Assembly: GCA_946557785.1 (NCBI GenBank)
Contig: CAMNTH010000001.1
Span: 211,428 to 275,427, forward strand
Length of the DNA stretch: 64,000 nucleotides
Reading direction: 5' to 3'
DNA from: an uncultured Blautia sp.
Lineage (GTDB): Bacteria; Bacillota; Clostridia; Lachnospirales; Lachnospiraceae
Below the pieces are notes generated by a model. That model was not told the origin of the DNA, searched no databases, and was given only the letters and a program-made list of their open reading frames with translations. Positions 24,240 through 33,469 of the stretch are shown here, one piece after another; within the stretch, counting starts at the first letter, position 1, and every line of letters begins with the position of its first letter. The translations under genes were made by a program, and so were the position numbers.

Positions 24240-25856
24240 ATGAAAATAACTTTTATTGGAGCAACACATGAAGTAACGGGAAGCTGTTACTATCTGGAAG
24301 CAGCAGGAAAGAAGTTTTTGGTGGACTATGGAATGGAACAGGGGCCAAACTATTATGAAAATAAAGAGATTCCTGCAGCTCCCGGGGACTTGGATTTTGT
24401 GCTGTTGACCCATGCACATATGGATCACTCCGGCAATCTTCCAGCCCTTTATGCGAAAGGATTTCAGGGACCAATCTATGCCACAGATGCTACCTGCCAC
24501 CTTTGTGATATTATGCTGCGAGACAGTGCACATATTCAGATGTTTGAGGCAGAATGGCGCAACCGAAAGGGACGGAGACAGGGAAAGCCGGAGTTTATCC
24601 CGGCGTATACCATGGAGGATGCGCTAGGAGTGCTTAAGAACTTTGTGAGATGTCCGTACCATAAGATAATAAAACCTGCCGAAGGAATTGAGGTACGTTT
24701 CGTAGATGCAGGTCATCTCCTGGGTTCTGCAAGCATTGAGGTACGGATTAAAGAAGCGGAAGAAGAAAAAGTAATTGTTTTTTCAGGAGACATCGGAAAC
24801 ATGGATCAGCCGCTGATCAAAGATCCGGAATACCTACAGGAAGCAGATTATGTAATCATGGAATCGACCTATGGTGACCGCAGCCACGGCGAAAGGCCGG
24901 ATTATGCGACACTGTTGTCAGAAGTGATTCAGAGAACCTTTGACCGGGGAGGAAATGTAGTAATACCCTCATTTGCTGTGGGAAGAACACAGGAAATGTT
25001 GTACTTTATCAGGCAGATTAAAGAAGAAGGCCTTGTTCACGGGCATGATGGATTCAAGGTATATGTAGATAGTCCCCTTGCAAATGAAGCGACTACTATT
25101 TTCGGGGAGCATCGGTATGACTGCTTTGACGAGGAAGCGCTGGCGCTGATACACAGGGGAGTGAATCCCATCAGTTTTCCGGGATTAAAGACATCCGTCA
25201 CAAGTGACGATTCCAAAGCCATAAATTTTGACGATGACTGTAAAGTAATCATTTCTGCCAGCGGAATGTGTGATGCAGGAAGAATCAAACATCATTTGAA
25301 ACATAATTTGTGGGGCGAAAAGAATACGATTCTTTTTGTTGGATATCAGGCTCTTGGAACTCTTGGACGCGCTCTTTTGGAAGGCGCATCGGAAGTGAAG
25401 CTATTTGGAGAAACCGTACATGCAGCAGCAGAAATCTGCCAGATGCCGGGAATAAGCGGCCATGCCGATGTGAATGGTCTTCTGGAGTGGGCAAAGGCAT
25501 TTCAGAAGAAGCCTGAAAAGGTGTTTGTTACCCACGGAGAGGATAGTGTTACGGAGATTTTTGCGAAGAGGCTTGAAGAGGAACTGGGGTATGATACAAT
25601 GGCTCCCTTCAGTGGAACCATTTATGATCTGTCAGCAAATGAGTGTATCTATGAAGCCAAAGGCATTAAAATCGAGAAAGCATCTGCTTCCCCGAAGGCG
25701 ACCAAAGCTGCCCGGGCATTTGAAAAACTGGTATCTCTTGGACACCGCCTGATGACTGTTATCCGCAAAAATGAGGGATGCCCAAACAAAGATTTGGAGC
25801 GTTTTTCCAGGGAAATCCAGTCCCTTTGTGATCGATGGGACCGAAATGATATTTAA
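24240..25856 (+). CDS. MBL-fold metallo-hydrolase, beta-CASP/RMMBL type
   Basis: 538 residues related to RNA-processing beta-CASP nucleases. The metal motif THAHMDHSGNLP (H-x-H-x-DH) is near residues 55-66, with further ligands in DAGHLLGSAS and FSGDIG; the beta-CASP insert contains YVDSPLA, and ISASGMCDAGRIKHHL plus ISGHADVNGL complete the site (RMMBL). A C-terminal extension of ~80 residues is helical. It is likely a ribonuclease-type hydrolase; the substrate is unproven. AAAGGAGG precedes the ATG at 24240. Confidence 0.9.
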   Translation: MKITFIGATHEVTGSCYYLEAAGKKFLVDYGMEQGPNYYENKEIPAAPGDLDFVLLTHAHMDHSGNLPALYAKGFQGPIYATDATCHLCDIMLRDSAHIQMFEAEWRNRKGRRQGKPEFIPAYTMEDALGVLKNFVRCPYHKIIKPAEGIEVRFVDAGHLLGSASIEVRIKEAEEEKVIVFSGDIGNMDQPLIKDPEYLQEADYVIMESTYGDRSHGERPDYATLLSEVIQRTFDRGGNVVIPSFAVGRTQEMLYFIRQIKEEGLVHGHDGFKVYVDSPLANEATTIFGEHRYDCFDEEALALIHRGVNPISFPGLKTSVTSDDSKAINFDDDCKVIISASGMCDAGRIKHHLKHNLWGEKNTILFVGYQALGTLGRALLEGASEVKLFGETVHAAAEICQMPGISGHADVNGLLEWAKAFQKKPEKVFVTHGEDSVTEIFAKRLEEELGYDTMAPFSGTIYDLSANECIYEAKGIKIEKASASPKATKAARAFEKLVSLGHRLMTVIRKNEGCPNKDLERFSREIQSLCDRWDRNDI

Positions 25857-25890
25857 AAAAGCAAAAAGGGCTGTGAAATAGCAGCTTAAG

Positions 25891-25932
25891 AAAAAAGAAC
25901 CATCCGGGATAAGACGCGGATGGTTCTTTTGC
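25891..25932. terminator. Bidirectional terminator
   Basis: GAACCATCC (25897-25905) pairs with GGATGGTTC (25918-25926), flanked by A-run and TTTT. It lies between the converging MBL-fold and TSCPD genes. Confidence 0.85.
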
Positions 25933-25954
25933 CTCATTTTATAGTCTGCTGACT

Positions 25955-26197
25955 TTATGCAAGCGCTGACTTAATTGCCTTGGAAAGCTGGTCAGGGCAG
26001 GAAGTAGGACGAGGACCGCATTTGATTCCTTCCAGACGGCGAATTACTTCCTCTGCATCCATGCCTTCTACAAGCTTTGCTACACCCTGAGTGTTGCCGG
26101 AACAACCGCCGATGAATTTTACATTGCGGATCTTTTTATCGTCACTGATTTCAAATTCAATTGCCTGTGAACAGACACCTTTTGTTTTGTATACCAT
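25955..26197 (-). CDS. TSCPD domain protein (TIGR03905 type)
   Basis: 80 residues. It contains GVCSQAIEFEI, IGGCSGNTQGVAKLVEGM and the end motif CGPRPTSCPDQLSKAI; the TSCPD motif gives the family its name. The same domain occurs at the C terminus of vitamin-B12-dependent ribonucleotide reductases, where it may bind metal. The stand-alone small form has no proven function. AAAGGAGG precedes the start at 26197. Confidence 0.88.
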   Translation of the reverse strand: MVYKTKGVCSQAIEFEISDDKKIRNVKFIGGCSGNTQGVAKLVEGMDAEEVIRRLEGIKCGPRPTSCPDQLSKAIKSALA

Positions 26198-26383
26198 TAT
26201 TTTTTCCTCCTTTGTCTGCTTTATTTTTGATATATTCTTTAATATAGTACATCCTTTCTCAAAACGCAAGGTGTTATTTATAATGGGCAGATGGCAGGCA
26301 TAAAGGTCTGCGCCATATTGCAGGGTTAGAAGGAAAATTCAGGAGGAAAGGAACTGGCTGCAATGGCTGGATTTTAGCAAACA

Positions 26384-26569
26384 GCTGTCAGAAGGAAAGA
26401 CAAGGATGAAGTGACGATTGCGAGGCTTTCGTAAGGAGGTTTGTGCTAATTTCCGCCACGGAGCGAACTGTTCTCGCCGAAGGCGAGTTTTCGCGAATGG
26501 CGGATAATAAATGCACGAACCGAGTAGAAAACGCAGCGTGTCACAAATCTTGTCCTTCCTGCTGACAGC
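26384..26569. repeat. 186-nt near-palindromic element
   Basis: The ends GCTGTCAG (26384-26391) and CTGACAGC (26562-26569) are perfect inverted repeats, and the two halves match along almost their whole length (AAGACAAG/CTTGTCC, GGTTTGTGC/GCACGAACC, CCGCCA/TGGCGG). The centre is CTCGCC-GAA-GGCGAG at 26473-26487. A transcript would fold into one long hairpin. It lies in a gene-free stretch between the TSCPD gene and the nucleosidase gene. It may be a small non-autonomous mobile element or a structured RNA. Confidence 0.7.
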
Positions 26570-26643
26570 GTAAAGATAATCTGTATGAAAAAAGCTGCCA
26601 ACGATTACTTGACAGTAACTTAAAAACAAGTAATAAATTACAG

Positions 26644-26672
26644 TTGGATATGAATGTCAGATTTGCTATAAT
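26644..26672 (+). promoter_or_regulatory. Promoter of the MTA/SAH nucleosidase gene
   Basis: TTGGAT at 26644-26649, 17-bp spacer, TATAAT at 26667-26672; the predicted leader is about 185 nt. Confidence 0.65.
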
Positions 26673-26714
26673 ATTATCAGGCATGCTCAAAAGAAACATA
26701 ATGATGCATAGAAA

Positions 26715-26845
26715 TAAAAACAGCTAAGAAAAGCTAAGCTAAGAAAAGCTAAGAAAAGATAAGTGCAGAAATGTAGAAAAATGTAAAAAAACACATAAAG
26801 ACACATAAAAACACATAAAAACACAGATAAGAAATGCAAAGACAA
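26715..26845 (+). repeat. Purine-rich repeated leader ahead of the nucleosidase gene
   Basis: Imperfect direct repeats of AAGCTAAGAAA/AGAAAAGCTAAG at about 26730-26762 are followed by repeats of ACACATAAAAACACATAAA at about 26790-26825. The strand is nearly free of T and G outside the repeats and should be unstructured in RNA. No gene seen. Confidence 0.5.
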
Positions 26846-26864
26846 GAAAGTGAGGAAATCTAAG

Positions 26865-27569
26865 ATGAGATGTATAGGAATTATCGGCGCCATGGATCAG
26901 GAAGTAGCAGGACTAAAGGAAATGATGGAGGAGGTAAAGATTGCAAGAATCGCTTCCATGGAATTTTATGAAGGACTCCTGGAAGGAAAAAGAGTAGTAG
27001 TAGTACAATCCGGAATCGGGAAAACCAATGCTGCAGTCTGCACCCAGATCCTTATTGACATATTCCACGCCGAGGTAGTGATCAACACCGGCGTAGCAGG
27101 AAGTCTAAACCCCGAAATTAATATCGGAGACATTGTAGTATCTACGGAAGTACTGCACCATGACATGGACGGAACAGAGTTCGGATACCCCAAGGGCCAG
27201 ACACCGGGAATGAAAGACCTGTCTTTTCCGGCGGACGATGCGCTGCGCAGCCTGGCAGTGCGAATCTGCAGAGAAGTAAATCCGGAAATAGAAGTTTTTG
27301 AAGGAAGAATAGCCTCCGGAGACCAGTTCATTTCCAACCAGAAGATCAAGGACGAGATCGTAAAAAACTTCGGCGCCTATGCAACAGAGATGGAGGGGGC
27401 AGCGATAGGACAGGCAGCATATCTGAATAAGGTGCCATTCCTGGTAATCCGCGCCATCTCCGACAAAGCAGACGGCAGCGCGCACGTAGACTATAAAACC
27501 TTTGAAGCAGCAGCAATCAGACATAGCGTAAAACTAACCAGCAGCATGATACGGGAACTGCAGGGATGA
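26865..27569 (+). CDS. mtnN: 5'-methylthioadenosine / S-adenosylhomocysteine nucleosidase
   Basis: 234 residues; cleaves MTA and SAH to adenine and the thioribose product, recycling methionine and removing SAH. IGIIGAMDQEVAGL opens the protein, VVINTGVAGSLNPEINIGDIVV and the catalytic region FGAYATEMEGAAIGQAAYLNKVPFLVIRAISDKADG (Asp near 198) match the family. A GTG at 26850 is possible, but the ATG at 26865 starts the conserved part. The gene uses GTA, ATA and CTA codons more often than its neighbours. A methyltransferase gene lies downstream on the same strand. Confidence 0.93.
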   Translation: MRCIGIIGAMDQEVAGLKEMMEEVKIARIASMEFYEGLLEGKRVVVVQSGIGKTNAAVCTQILIDIFHAEVVINTGVAGSLNPEINIGDIVVSTEVLHHDMDGTEFGYPKGQTPGMKDLSFPADDALRSLAVRICREVNPEIEVFEGRIASGDQFISNQKIKDEIVKNFGAYATEMEGAAIGQAAYLNKVPFLVIRAISDKADGSAHVDYKTFEAAAIRHSVKLTSSMIRELQG

Positions 27570-27717
27570 CGGAGCCAGCCGGATCGCCAGCAGGTAACCA
27601 GCCGGCTATTCGGCCAACCAGCCTGCTTTATCCGTGCGCAGCAAAAATAATGACAGAACAGAGCGCCTCTGCATATACTGAAATAGATGATTTGGGAAGG
27701 GATACAGGGGCATTTGT

Positions 27718-28086
27718 ATGTATTATGATAAATTTTATCCATTTTATACTACCTATGCAGACCCCACGATTTTAGGCGGGGAAAAGCTTCAGGAAAAAGA
27801 ATTTGAAATGATGAAAACATATTATCCGGAGACAGCCAGAAAGATTCAGGAAAAAGTGGAAGAGGAATGTCAGCTTCTTGACTACGAGGGCAGCAGGCTC
27901 TATGACGAATACCCGGATAAATTTATGCTTCATCATCTGTACCGCCGCATCCGGGACGAATTGGAACCGGAGATGGCCGCACAGGAAATGCCAGGCGGCT
28001 TTTTGGACGATCTGATCCAGGTGCTTTTGTATCAGGAGATATCCAGAAGAAGATGCCGCCGCCATAGATGCAGGAGATATTTTTGA
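27718..28086 (+). CDS. Uncharacterised protein with Arg/Cys-rich tail
   Basis: 122 residues, mostly helical and acidic. It begins YYDKFYPFYTTYADP and ends with the unusual strongly basic SRRRCRRHRCRRYF. A weak GGGG purine run lies about 8 nt ahead of the ATG. It lies 148 bp after the nucleosidase gene and 16 bp before the methyltransferase, so the three may be co-transcribed. I do not recognise the family. Confidence 0.6.
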   Translation: MYYDKFYPFYTTYADPTILGGEKLQEKEFEMMKTYYPETARKIQEKVEEECQLLDYEGSRLYDEYPDKFMLHHLYRRIRDELEPEMAAQEMPGGFLDDLIQVLLYQEISRRRCRRHRCRRYF

Positions 28087-28102
28087 GACGTAAGAAGGAT
28101 GA

Positions 28103-29311
28103 ATGTATAAAAGTATAATGAAAAATATAAATGAATTTCTTGATAAATTAATAAACGAACAATTGATCCAGGCTGTTTTAAGCGGACAGAAGGACAAAGA
28201 AAAACCGGAAAAAGTGAAAATCCGGCCTGTGGATTTAAAAGGTGAGATCTTTTTTCAGGCATCTGCCCTTACAGGGACGAAGGTTTTGCATTCCAACTAT
28301 AACAGAGAGGATATCATAAGATATCTTAAGGAGGGACTGGAAGGAGGCTTTTCCCAGCTCCAGGTGCAGGGAATGAAAACAGACGGAACCATTCTGGTAA
28401 GCAAAAAGGGAAAGATGACCATAAAGACAAAAGAGCACAGCTCTTCCCCGGGACAGCCGGTGAGAATGCTGTCCCATAATCGGGTGAAGCACTATATTCT
28501 GGAAGAAGGAGTCCCGGTTCCGTTTCTTGTAGATCTGGGAGTAATGACGCCTGCCGGAAAAATAGTAAATTCCCGGTATGACAAATTCCGTCAGATCAAC
28601 CGTTTCCTTGAGTATGTTGAGGATATTCTGCCTGAGCTTTCCAGGGATAAGGAAGTAACGATCCTGGATTTTGGCTGCGGCAAGTCCTATCTCACATTTG
28701 CCATGTATTATTATCTGCGGGAATTAAAAGACTACGATGTTAATATCATCGGCCTGGATCTGAAAAAAGATGTGATTGAGAAATGCAGCCGGCTGGCAAA
28801 AGACTATGGATATGAGAAGCTGCATTTTTATCAGGGAGATATTGCAAAGTATGAAGGCGTCAGCACGGTAGACATGGTGGTGACCCTTCATGCCTGCGAC
28901 ACTGCTACGGACTATGCACTTGCAAAAGCAGTGGACTGGGGAGCTAAGGTAATTCTTTCGGTTCCCTGCTGCCAGCATGAGCTGAACCGCCAGATAAAAA
29001 ACGGGACTCTGGCGCCTATCCTTTCGTATGGAATTCTAAAAGAGCGGATGGCAGCACTGATTACAGACGGAATCAGGGCAGAGATTTTAAAAGAACAGGG
29101 ATATGAAACTCAGATCCTGGAGTTTATTGATATGGAGCATACTCCCAAGAATCTTCTGATTCGAGGGGTAAAGAAGAGAAATCCCCAAAAGGAAGAGAAG
29201 AAAAACCAGGAGCGTGAGGACAAAGCCCTTTCCACACTTATGGAGGCTTTTCATGTATCCCCTGCACTGGACAGGCTTTTGAAGGCACAAAAGGGGGAGG
29301 ATGAAATCTGA
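28103..29311 (+). CDS. Class I SAM-dependent methyltransferase
   Basis: 402 residues. The SAM-binding site is TILDFGCGKSYLTFAMYYYL at about residues 188-207, with the acidic loop IIGLDLKKDV and the post-motif region VDMVVTLHACDTATDYAL, then SVPCCQHE. The HACDTATDYAL/CCQHE combination is typical of a family related to eukaryotic METTL25/Methyltransf_32 proteins. The N-terminal ~160 residues are a separate domain (substrate binding), and the end is charged. Substrate unknown, possibly RNA. Its stop codon overlaps the start of the next gene by one base. Confidence 0.85.
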   Translation: MYKSIMKNINEFLDKLINEQLIQAVLSGQKDKEKPEKVKIRPVDLKGEIFFQASALTGTKVLHSNYNREDIIRYLKEGLEGGFSQLQVQGMKTDGTILVSKKGKMTIKTKEHSSSPGQPVRMLSHNRVKHYILEEGVPVPFLVDLGVMTPAGKIVNSRYDKFRQINRFLEYVEDILPELSRDKEVTILDFGCGKSYLTFAMYYYLRELKDYDVNIIGLDLKKDVIEKCSRLAKDYGYEKLHFYQGDIAKYEGVSTVDMVVTLHACDTATDYALAKAVDWGAKVILSVPCCQHELNRQIKNGTLAPILSYGILKERMAALITDGIRAEILKEQGYETQILEFIDMEHTPKNLLIRGVKKRNPQKEEKKNQEREDKALSTLMEAFHVSPALDRLLKAQKGEDEI

Positions 29312-31767
29312 TGAAAAGAATCCTGAAAAGATTTCTGCTGCTTTTTGCTGTTTTTTTGCTTGGTGTGACAGGAACCGCCTTTTTATTGAACAGTGAAACA
29401 ACAGACGACCGTTCCGATATGAATGATCCCACATTGCCTGAGGTAATGGTGGAATATGGCGGAACCCTTTGCAATCGTATGTATGGTTATGTACAAAAAA
29501 TGCAGGCGGATTTTACCAGGGACAGCATTACACCGCTGGATACAACCAGGCAGCTTACGTTTGCCGTAAACCCTTATGATACGAAGGTAAAAAGCCTTTC
29601 CTATGAAATCAGGTCCTCTGATGGAAGCAAGGTGCTGGAAAACAAAAAGATAAAAAATCTGAAGCAGTCGGAAGCAGACAAAATGCTGAGGGCAACGGTG
29701 GAGATTGTAAGCGACCTTCGGATGAACCAGGAGTATTCCATGCAGATTACTTTGGAAACCGAAAAAGGTGAAGCATACTATTACACCAGAGTTATTTCCA
29801 GATCAAGCCTGAATGTGGAAAGCTACATAAAATTTGTGAAAAGGTTTTATGAAAAATGTATGGACAAGAATACGGCAGATGATCTGGCAAGCTATCTTGA
29901 ACCGGAGGATACGGCATCTTCTGTGAATTTTTCAAATATATCCATTAAATCCAGGCTTTCCGAGGTAAGCTGGGGCTCTTTAAGTCCCAAGATCTATAGA
30001 AGAGGGATTCCGGTTATTAAAGATATTAATGAAACAACAGCCAGTATCTCCATAGACTACCAGATTTCTGCAAAGGACGAGAATGGAAGCACTGAGATTT
30101 ATAATGTAACGGAATTTTACAGGCTGCGTTACCATGAGTCCAGAATCCGCCTTTTGGATTTTGAACGTTCTGCACAGCAGGTATTTAATCCAAATCTTCC
30201 TGTAATCTCCAGCGAAGGGCTGCTTCTTGGCGTGAGGGACAAAAATATTTCCTATATGACTAATGAAGAAGGCAGTGTTATCGTTTTTTCACAGCAGGGA
30301 GATCTGTGGTCTTATTCTCCGAAAAGCAGTAAGATCGTAAAGATTTTTAGCTTCCGGAAAGAGGAAAACGGAGATTTTCGGGATTCCAGAGTGGAGCATG
30401 ATATGAAGATCATCCGCGTAGCAGAAAATGGAGATGTGGATTTTGTGCTGTATGGCTACATGAACCGGGGAACGCGGGAAGGATACAGTGGAATCTGCGT
30501 ATATCACTATAACAGCGACCAGAATGTGCTGGAAGAAAAGGTCTTTATTCCAAGTACGGAATCCTATGAATTCCTGAAATCTGATATGGGAACGCTGTCG
30601 TATGTGAATGAGCAGAATGATCTGTTTTTGCTCCTTGCGGAAAAACTGTACCTGATTGATATTGATGGCGGCACTTTTAAGATCCTTGAGGAAGGAATCA
30701 GCGGAGAACATTTTGTGGTTTCTGAAACTAATGCCCATGCTGCCTGGAAGATCCAGGGCGGCGATGACGCAGGGAAAATCAAAGAGATTGATTTTGATAC
30801 GCTGAATACAAGGCTGCTGACGCCTGAGGCAGGAAAGATGCTTCGTGAACTTGGATTTATGAATGAAGATCTTGTGTATGGAATCATTGTGGATGGAGAC
30901 GTTCTGACCAATGACCATAACCGTACGGCAGAAGGAATTACATCTTTAAAGATCGAGGATTTTGACGGAAATGTAAAAAAGGAATACCATGAAGATGGAC
31001 TGTACATTACTAATGTTTCAGTAAAAAGCACCATTATGGAATTTCATCTGTCTGTAAAGAATGGAAATACCTATAAAACCCAGAAAAAAGATAACATTAT
31101 GAATAATAAGAAGGCTTCTGCTAACCGCATTTCCATAGAGCTGGCTGTTTCCTCCAGGTGCGGAGTGAGAATGCGTCTGGCCGTTGGAGAAAGACCAAAA
31201 TCGGACGAACCCCTGGTGGTATATGCCAAAATGCGAAGCGTTGAGGAGAGAGTAATCTCTCTTGACACCCAGATTCCTAAGGACGTGGTTTATTATGTGT
31301 ATGCAAAGGGCGGCCTGGATGGGATTTACCTGGATCCTGCAGCTGCTGTGCAAAGAGCAGATAAGCGTACGGGAGTAGTCTTGAACCGCAGTCAGCAGTA
31401 TGTCTGGGAGCGGGGCAATAAGAAGAACCAGACCCAGCTTAATGTAGAAGAATTCCCGGAAATCATACGCACTGGAACTATGAATTTGGAAAAGCTGCAG
31501 GAAGGCGTGGGAACAGAGTATACGGTTCTGGATCTTATAGGCTGCAGCCTGGACAGTGTTCTCTATGAAGTCAGCGCACAGCGTCCGGTGCTTGCAAAAA
31601 TAGATAAGGGAAAAAGCGTGGTCATCGTTGGGTATGATGAGTACAATACCTATCTGTATTATCCGGAGACAGGAGAGACGAAGCCTTATGGAATGAATGA
31701 CAGCACAGAATTATTTGAAAAGGCCGGAAATGTTTTTCTAAGCTTTATAGAAAAAGTTGAGTATTAA
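29311..31767 (+). CDS. Large membrane-anchored extracellular protein with C39-like end
   Basis: 818 residues beginning with a signal anchor (MKRILKRFLLLFAVFLLGVTG). The first ~300 residues are a mixed domain; residues about 300-640 look like repeated beta strands of a propeller (SQQGDLWSYSPKSSKIVKI, EKLYLIDIDGG). The last ~130 residues resemble a C39-type peptidase (PVLAKIDKGKSVVIVGYDEYN then YYPETGETKPY), but the expected His before VVIVGY is Ser and I see no catalytic Cys motif, so this domain seems inactive. Translationally coupled to the methyltransferase (TGATG). Function unknown. Confidence 0.7.
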   Translation: MKRILKRFLLLFAVFLLGVTGTAFLLNSETTDDRSDMNDPTLPEVMVEYGGTLCNRMYGYVQKMQADFTRDSITPLDTTRQLTFAVNPYDTKVKSLSYEIRSSDGSKVLENKKIKNLKQSEADKMLRATVEIVSDLRMNQEYSMQITLETEKGEAYYYTRVISRSSLNVESYIKFVKRFYEKCMDKNTADDLASYLEPEDTASSVNFSNISIKSRLSEVSWGSLSPKIYRRGIPVIKDINETTASISIDYQISAKDENGSTEIYNVTEFYRLRYHESRIRLLDFERSAQQVFNPNLPVISSEGLLLGVRDKNISYMTNEEGSVIVFSQQGDLWSYSPKSSKIVKIFSFRKEENGDFRDSRVEHDMKIIRVAENGDVDFVLYGYMNRGTREGYSGICVYHYNSDQNVLEEKVFIPSTESYEFLKSDMGTLSYVNEQNDLFLLLAEKLYLIDIDGGTFKILEEGISGEHFVVSETNAHAAWKIQGGDDAGKIKEIDFDTLNTRLLTPEAGKMLRELGFMNEDLVYGIIVDGDVLTNDHNRTAEGITSLKIEDFDGNVKKEYHEDGLYITNVSVKSTIMEFHLSVKNGNTYKTQKKDNIMNNKKASANRISIELAVSSRCGVRMRLAVGERPKSDEPLVVYAKMRSVEERVISLDTQIPKDVVYYVYAKGGLDGIYLDPAAAVQRADKRTGVVLNRSQQYVWERGNKKNQTQLNVEEFPEIIRTGTMNLEKLQEGVGTEYTVLDLIGCSLDSVLYEVSAQRPVLAKIDKGKSVVIVGYDEYNTYLYYPETGETKPYGMNDSTELFEKAGNVFLSFIEKVEY

Positions 31768-31812
31768 AAAAGAAATATTTGAAAATATTTTTACTTCCAG
31801 GCTTTACAATTG

Positions 31813-31857
31813 GGCGGCAGTCATTTAAAGTAAAAAAGGATGGAGGCGTCTGCCGCC
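31813..31857. repeat. Inverted repeat in the leader of galT
   Basis: GGCGGCAG (31813-31820) and CTGCCGCC (31850-31857) are perfect 8-nt inverted repeats around a 29-nt loop, 51 bp ahead of galT. No T-run follows. It may be an operator or an RNA hairpin. Confidence 0.4.
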
Positions 31858-31908
31858 AAAAGATACTGAAAAATAAAAAATAGAAAATCAGATAAGGGGG
31901 ATACGGCT

Positions 31909-33399
31909 ATGTTAAGCGAAAGTATCAGTAAACTGGTGCAATATGGAATTGAGTCAGGATTGACACCGTCCTGTGAAAGGAACTATACGATCAATCTTCT
32001 TCTGGATGTTTTCAAAGAGGACGAATATCAGGAGCCGGAAGAGACATTCACAGATATCCAACTGGAAGAAGTTCTTTCTGAGCTGCTGGATGAGGCAGTA
32101 AAGCGCGGGCTTATTACAGACAGCGTTGTTTACCGCGACTTGTTTGACACCAGGCTGATGAACTGCCTGATGCCCCGCCCTTCCCAGGTGCAGAAAGAAT
32201 TCTGGGACAAATATGGGAAGAGCCCGGAAGAGGCAACTGATTATTTCTATAAATTAAGCCAGGACAGTGACTATATTCGCCGCTATCGTGTAAAAAAAGA
32301 TCAGAAATGGACTGTGGAGAGCGAATATGGGGACATTGATATCACCATTAACCTTTCTAAACCGGAGAAAGATCCAAAGGCCATTGCAGCAGCGAAGAAC
32401 GCCAAAGCAAGCAGCTATCCCAAGTGCCTGCTTTGTCCGGAAAATGAGGGATATGCAGGCCGCGTGAACCACCCGGCAAGGGAGAACCACAGGATCATTC
32501 CCATTACCGTGAATGACTCTCCATGGGGATTCCAGTATTCTCCTTATGTTTATTATAATGAGCATTGCATTGTATTTAACAGCAAACATACGCCAATGAA
32601 GATAGAGCGGAATACCTTTGTGAAGCTGTTTGATTTTGTAAAGCTGTTTCCGCATTATTTCCTGGGTTCCAATGCAGACCTTCCCATTGTAGGCGGTTCT
32701 ATTTTAAGCCATGATCATTTCCAGGGCGGACATTATACCTTTGCTATGGCTAAGGCTCCTATTGAAAAGTATGTGACTATTCCAGGGTACGAAGATGTGG
32801 AAGCAGGAATTGTAAAATGGCCTTTGTCAGTTCTTAGAATCCGGCATAGAGATGAGAAGAAGCTGATCGACCTTGCAGCCCATGTGCTGGAAATCTGGAG
32901 AGGATATACGGATGAATCTGCCTTTGTTTTTGCACAGACAGAGGGAGAACTTCATAATACTATAACGCCCATTGCCCGTAAGGTGGGAGATATTTTTGAA
33001 CTGGATCTTACACTGCGCAATAATATTGTTACAGAGGAGCATCCTCTTGGAGTATATCATCCCCATGCCCAGTATCATCATATTAAAAAAGAAAATATCG
33101 GTCTTATTGAGGTTATGGGACTTGCAGTGCTTCCGGCGCGTCTGAAAGAAGAGCTGGAGCTTCTGGAAGAATATATCCTGGAAGGAAAAGACATTTTATC
33201 TAATGAGAAGATTGAGAAACATGCACAGTGGGCAGCAGAGTTCCTTCCGAAATATGACTCTGTTACAAAAGAAAACATCCACCAAATCCTGCAGAAGGAG
33301 GTTGGAATTGTCTTTACCCATGTTCTGGAGGATGCAGGTGTTTATAAATGTACTCCGGAAGGCAGAGCAGCGTTTATGCGATTTATTGAAAAATTGTAA
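31909..33399 (+). CDS. galT: UDP-glucose-hexose-1-phosphate uridylyltransferase, class II
   Basis: 496 residues, the long GalT form found in Firmicutes. It exchanges UMP between UDP-glucose and galactose-1-phosphate in the Leloir pathway. The active-site region reads ILSHDHFQGGHYTFA near residue 270 and further conserved stretches are FAQTEGELHNTITPIARK and GVYHPHAQYHHIKKENIGLIEVMGLAVLP. GGGGG lies about 10 nt ahead of the ATG. galK and galE are not in the window. Confidence 0.95.
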   Translation: MLSESISKLVQYGIESGLTPSCERNYTINLLLDVFKEDEYQEPEETFTDIQLEEVLSELLDEAVKRGLITDSVVYRDLFDTRLMNCLMPRPSQVQKEFWDKYGKSPEEATDYFYKLSQDSDYIRRYRVKKDQKWTVESEYGDIDITINLSKPEKDPKAIAAAKNAKASSYPKCLLCPENEGYAGRVNHPARENHRIIPITVNDSPWGFQYSPYVYYNEHCIVFNSKHTPMKIERNTFVKLFDFVKLFPHYFLGSNADLPIVGGSILSHDHFQGGHYTFAMAKAPIEKYVTIPGYEDVEAGIVKWPLSVLRIRHRDEKKLIDLAAHVLEIWRGYTDESAFVFAQTEGELHNTITPIARKVGDIFELDLTLRNNIVTEEHPLGVYHPHAQYHHIKKENIGLIEVMGLAVLPARLKEELELLEEYILEGKDILSNEKIEKHAQWAAEFLPKYDSVTKENIHQILQKEVGIVFTHVLEDAGVYKCTPEGRAAFMRFIEKL

Positions 33400-33469
33400 A
33401 GAGTAGAATATGAAAAATAAAGCCGCTTTTCCCTGTTTGTTATATTTTTGTAAATTTTCCTTCACATAC

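Noticed and set aside
26339..26629. 96-codon minus-strand frame
   Set aside because: It runs through the long palindrome; the composition reflects the repeat, and there is no ribosome site. Treated as non-coding element.
27566..27775. 69-codon frame overlapping the nucleosidase stop codon
   Set aside because: Low-complexity start, overlaps the better gene at 27718 and has no recognisable domain.
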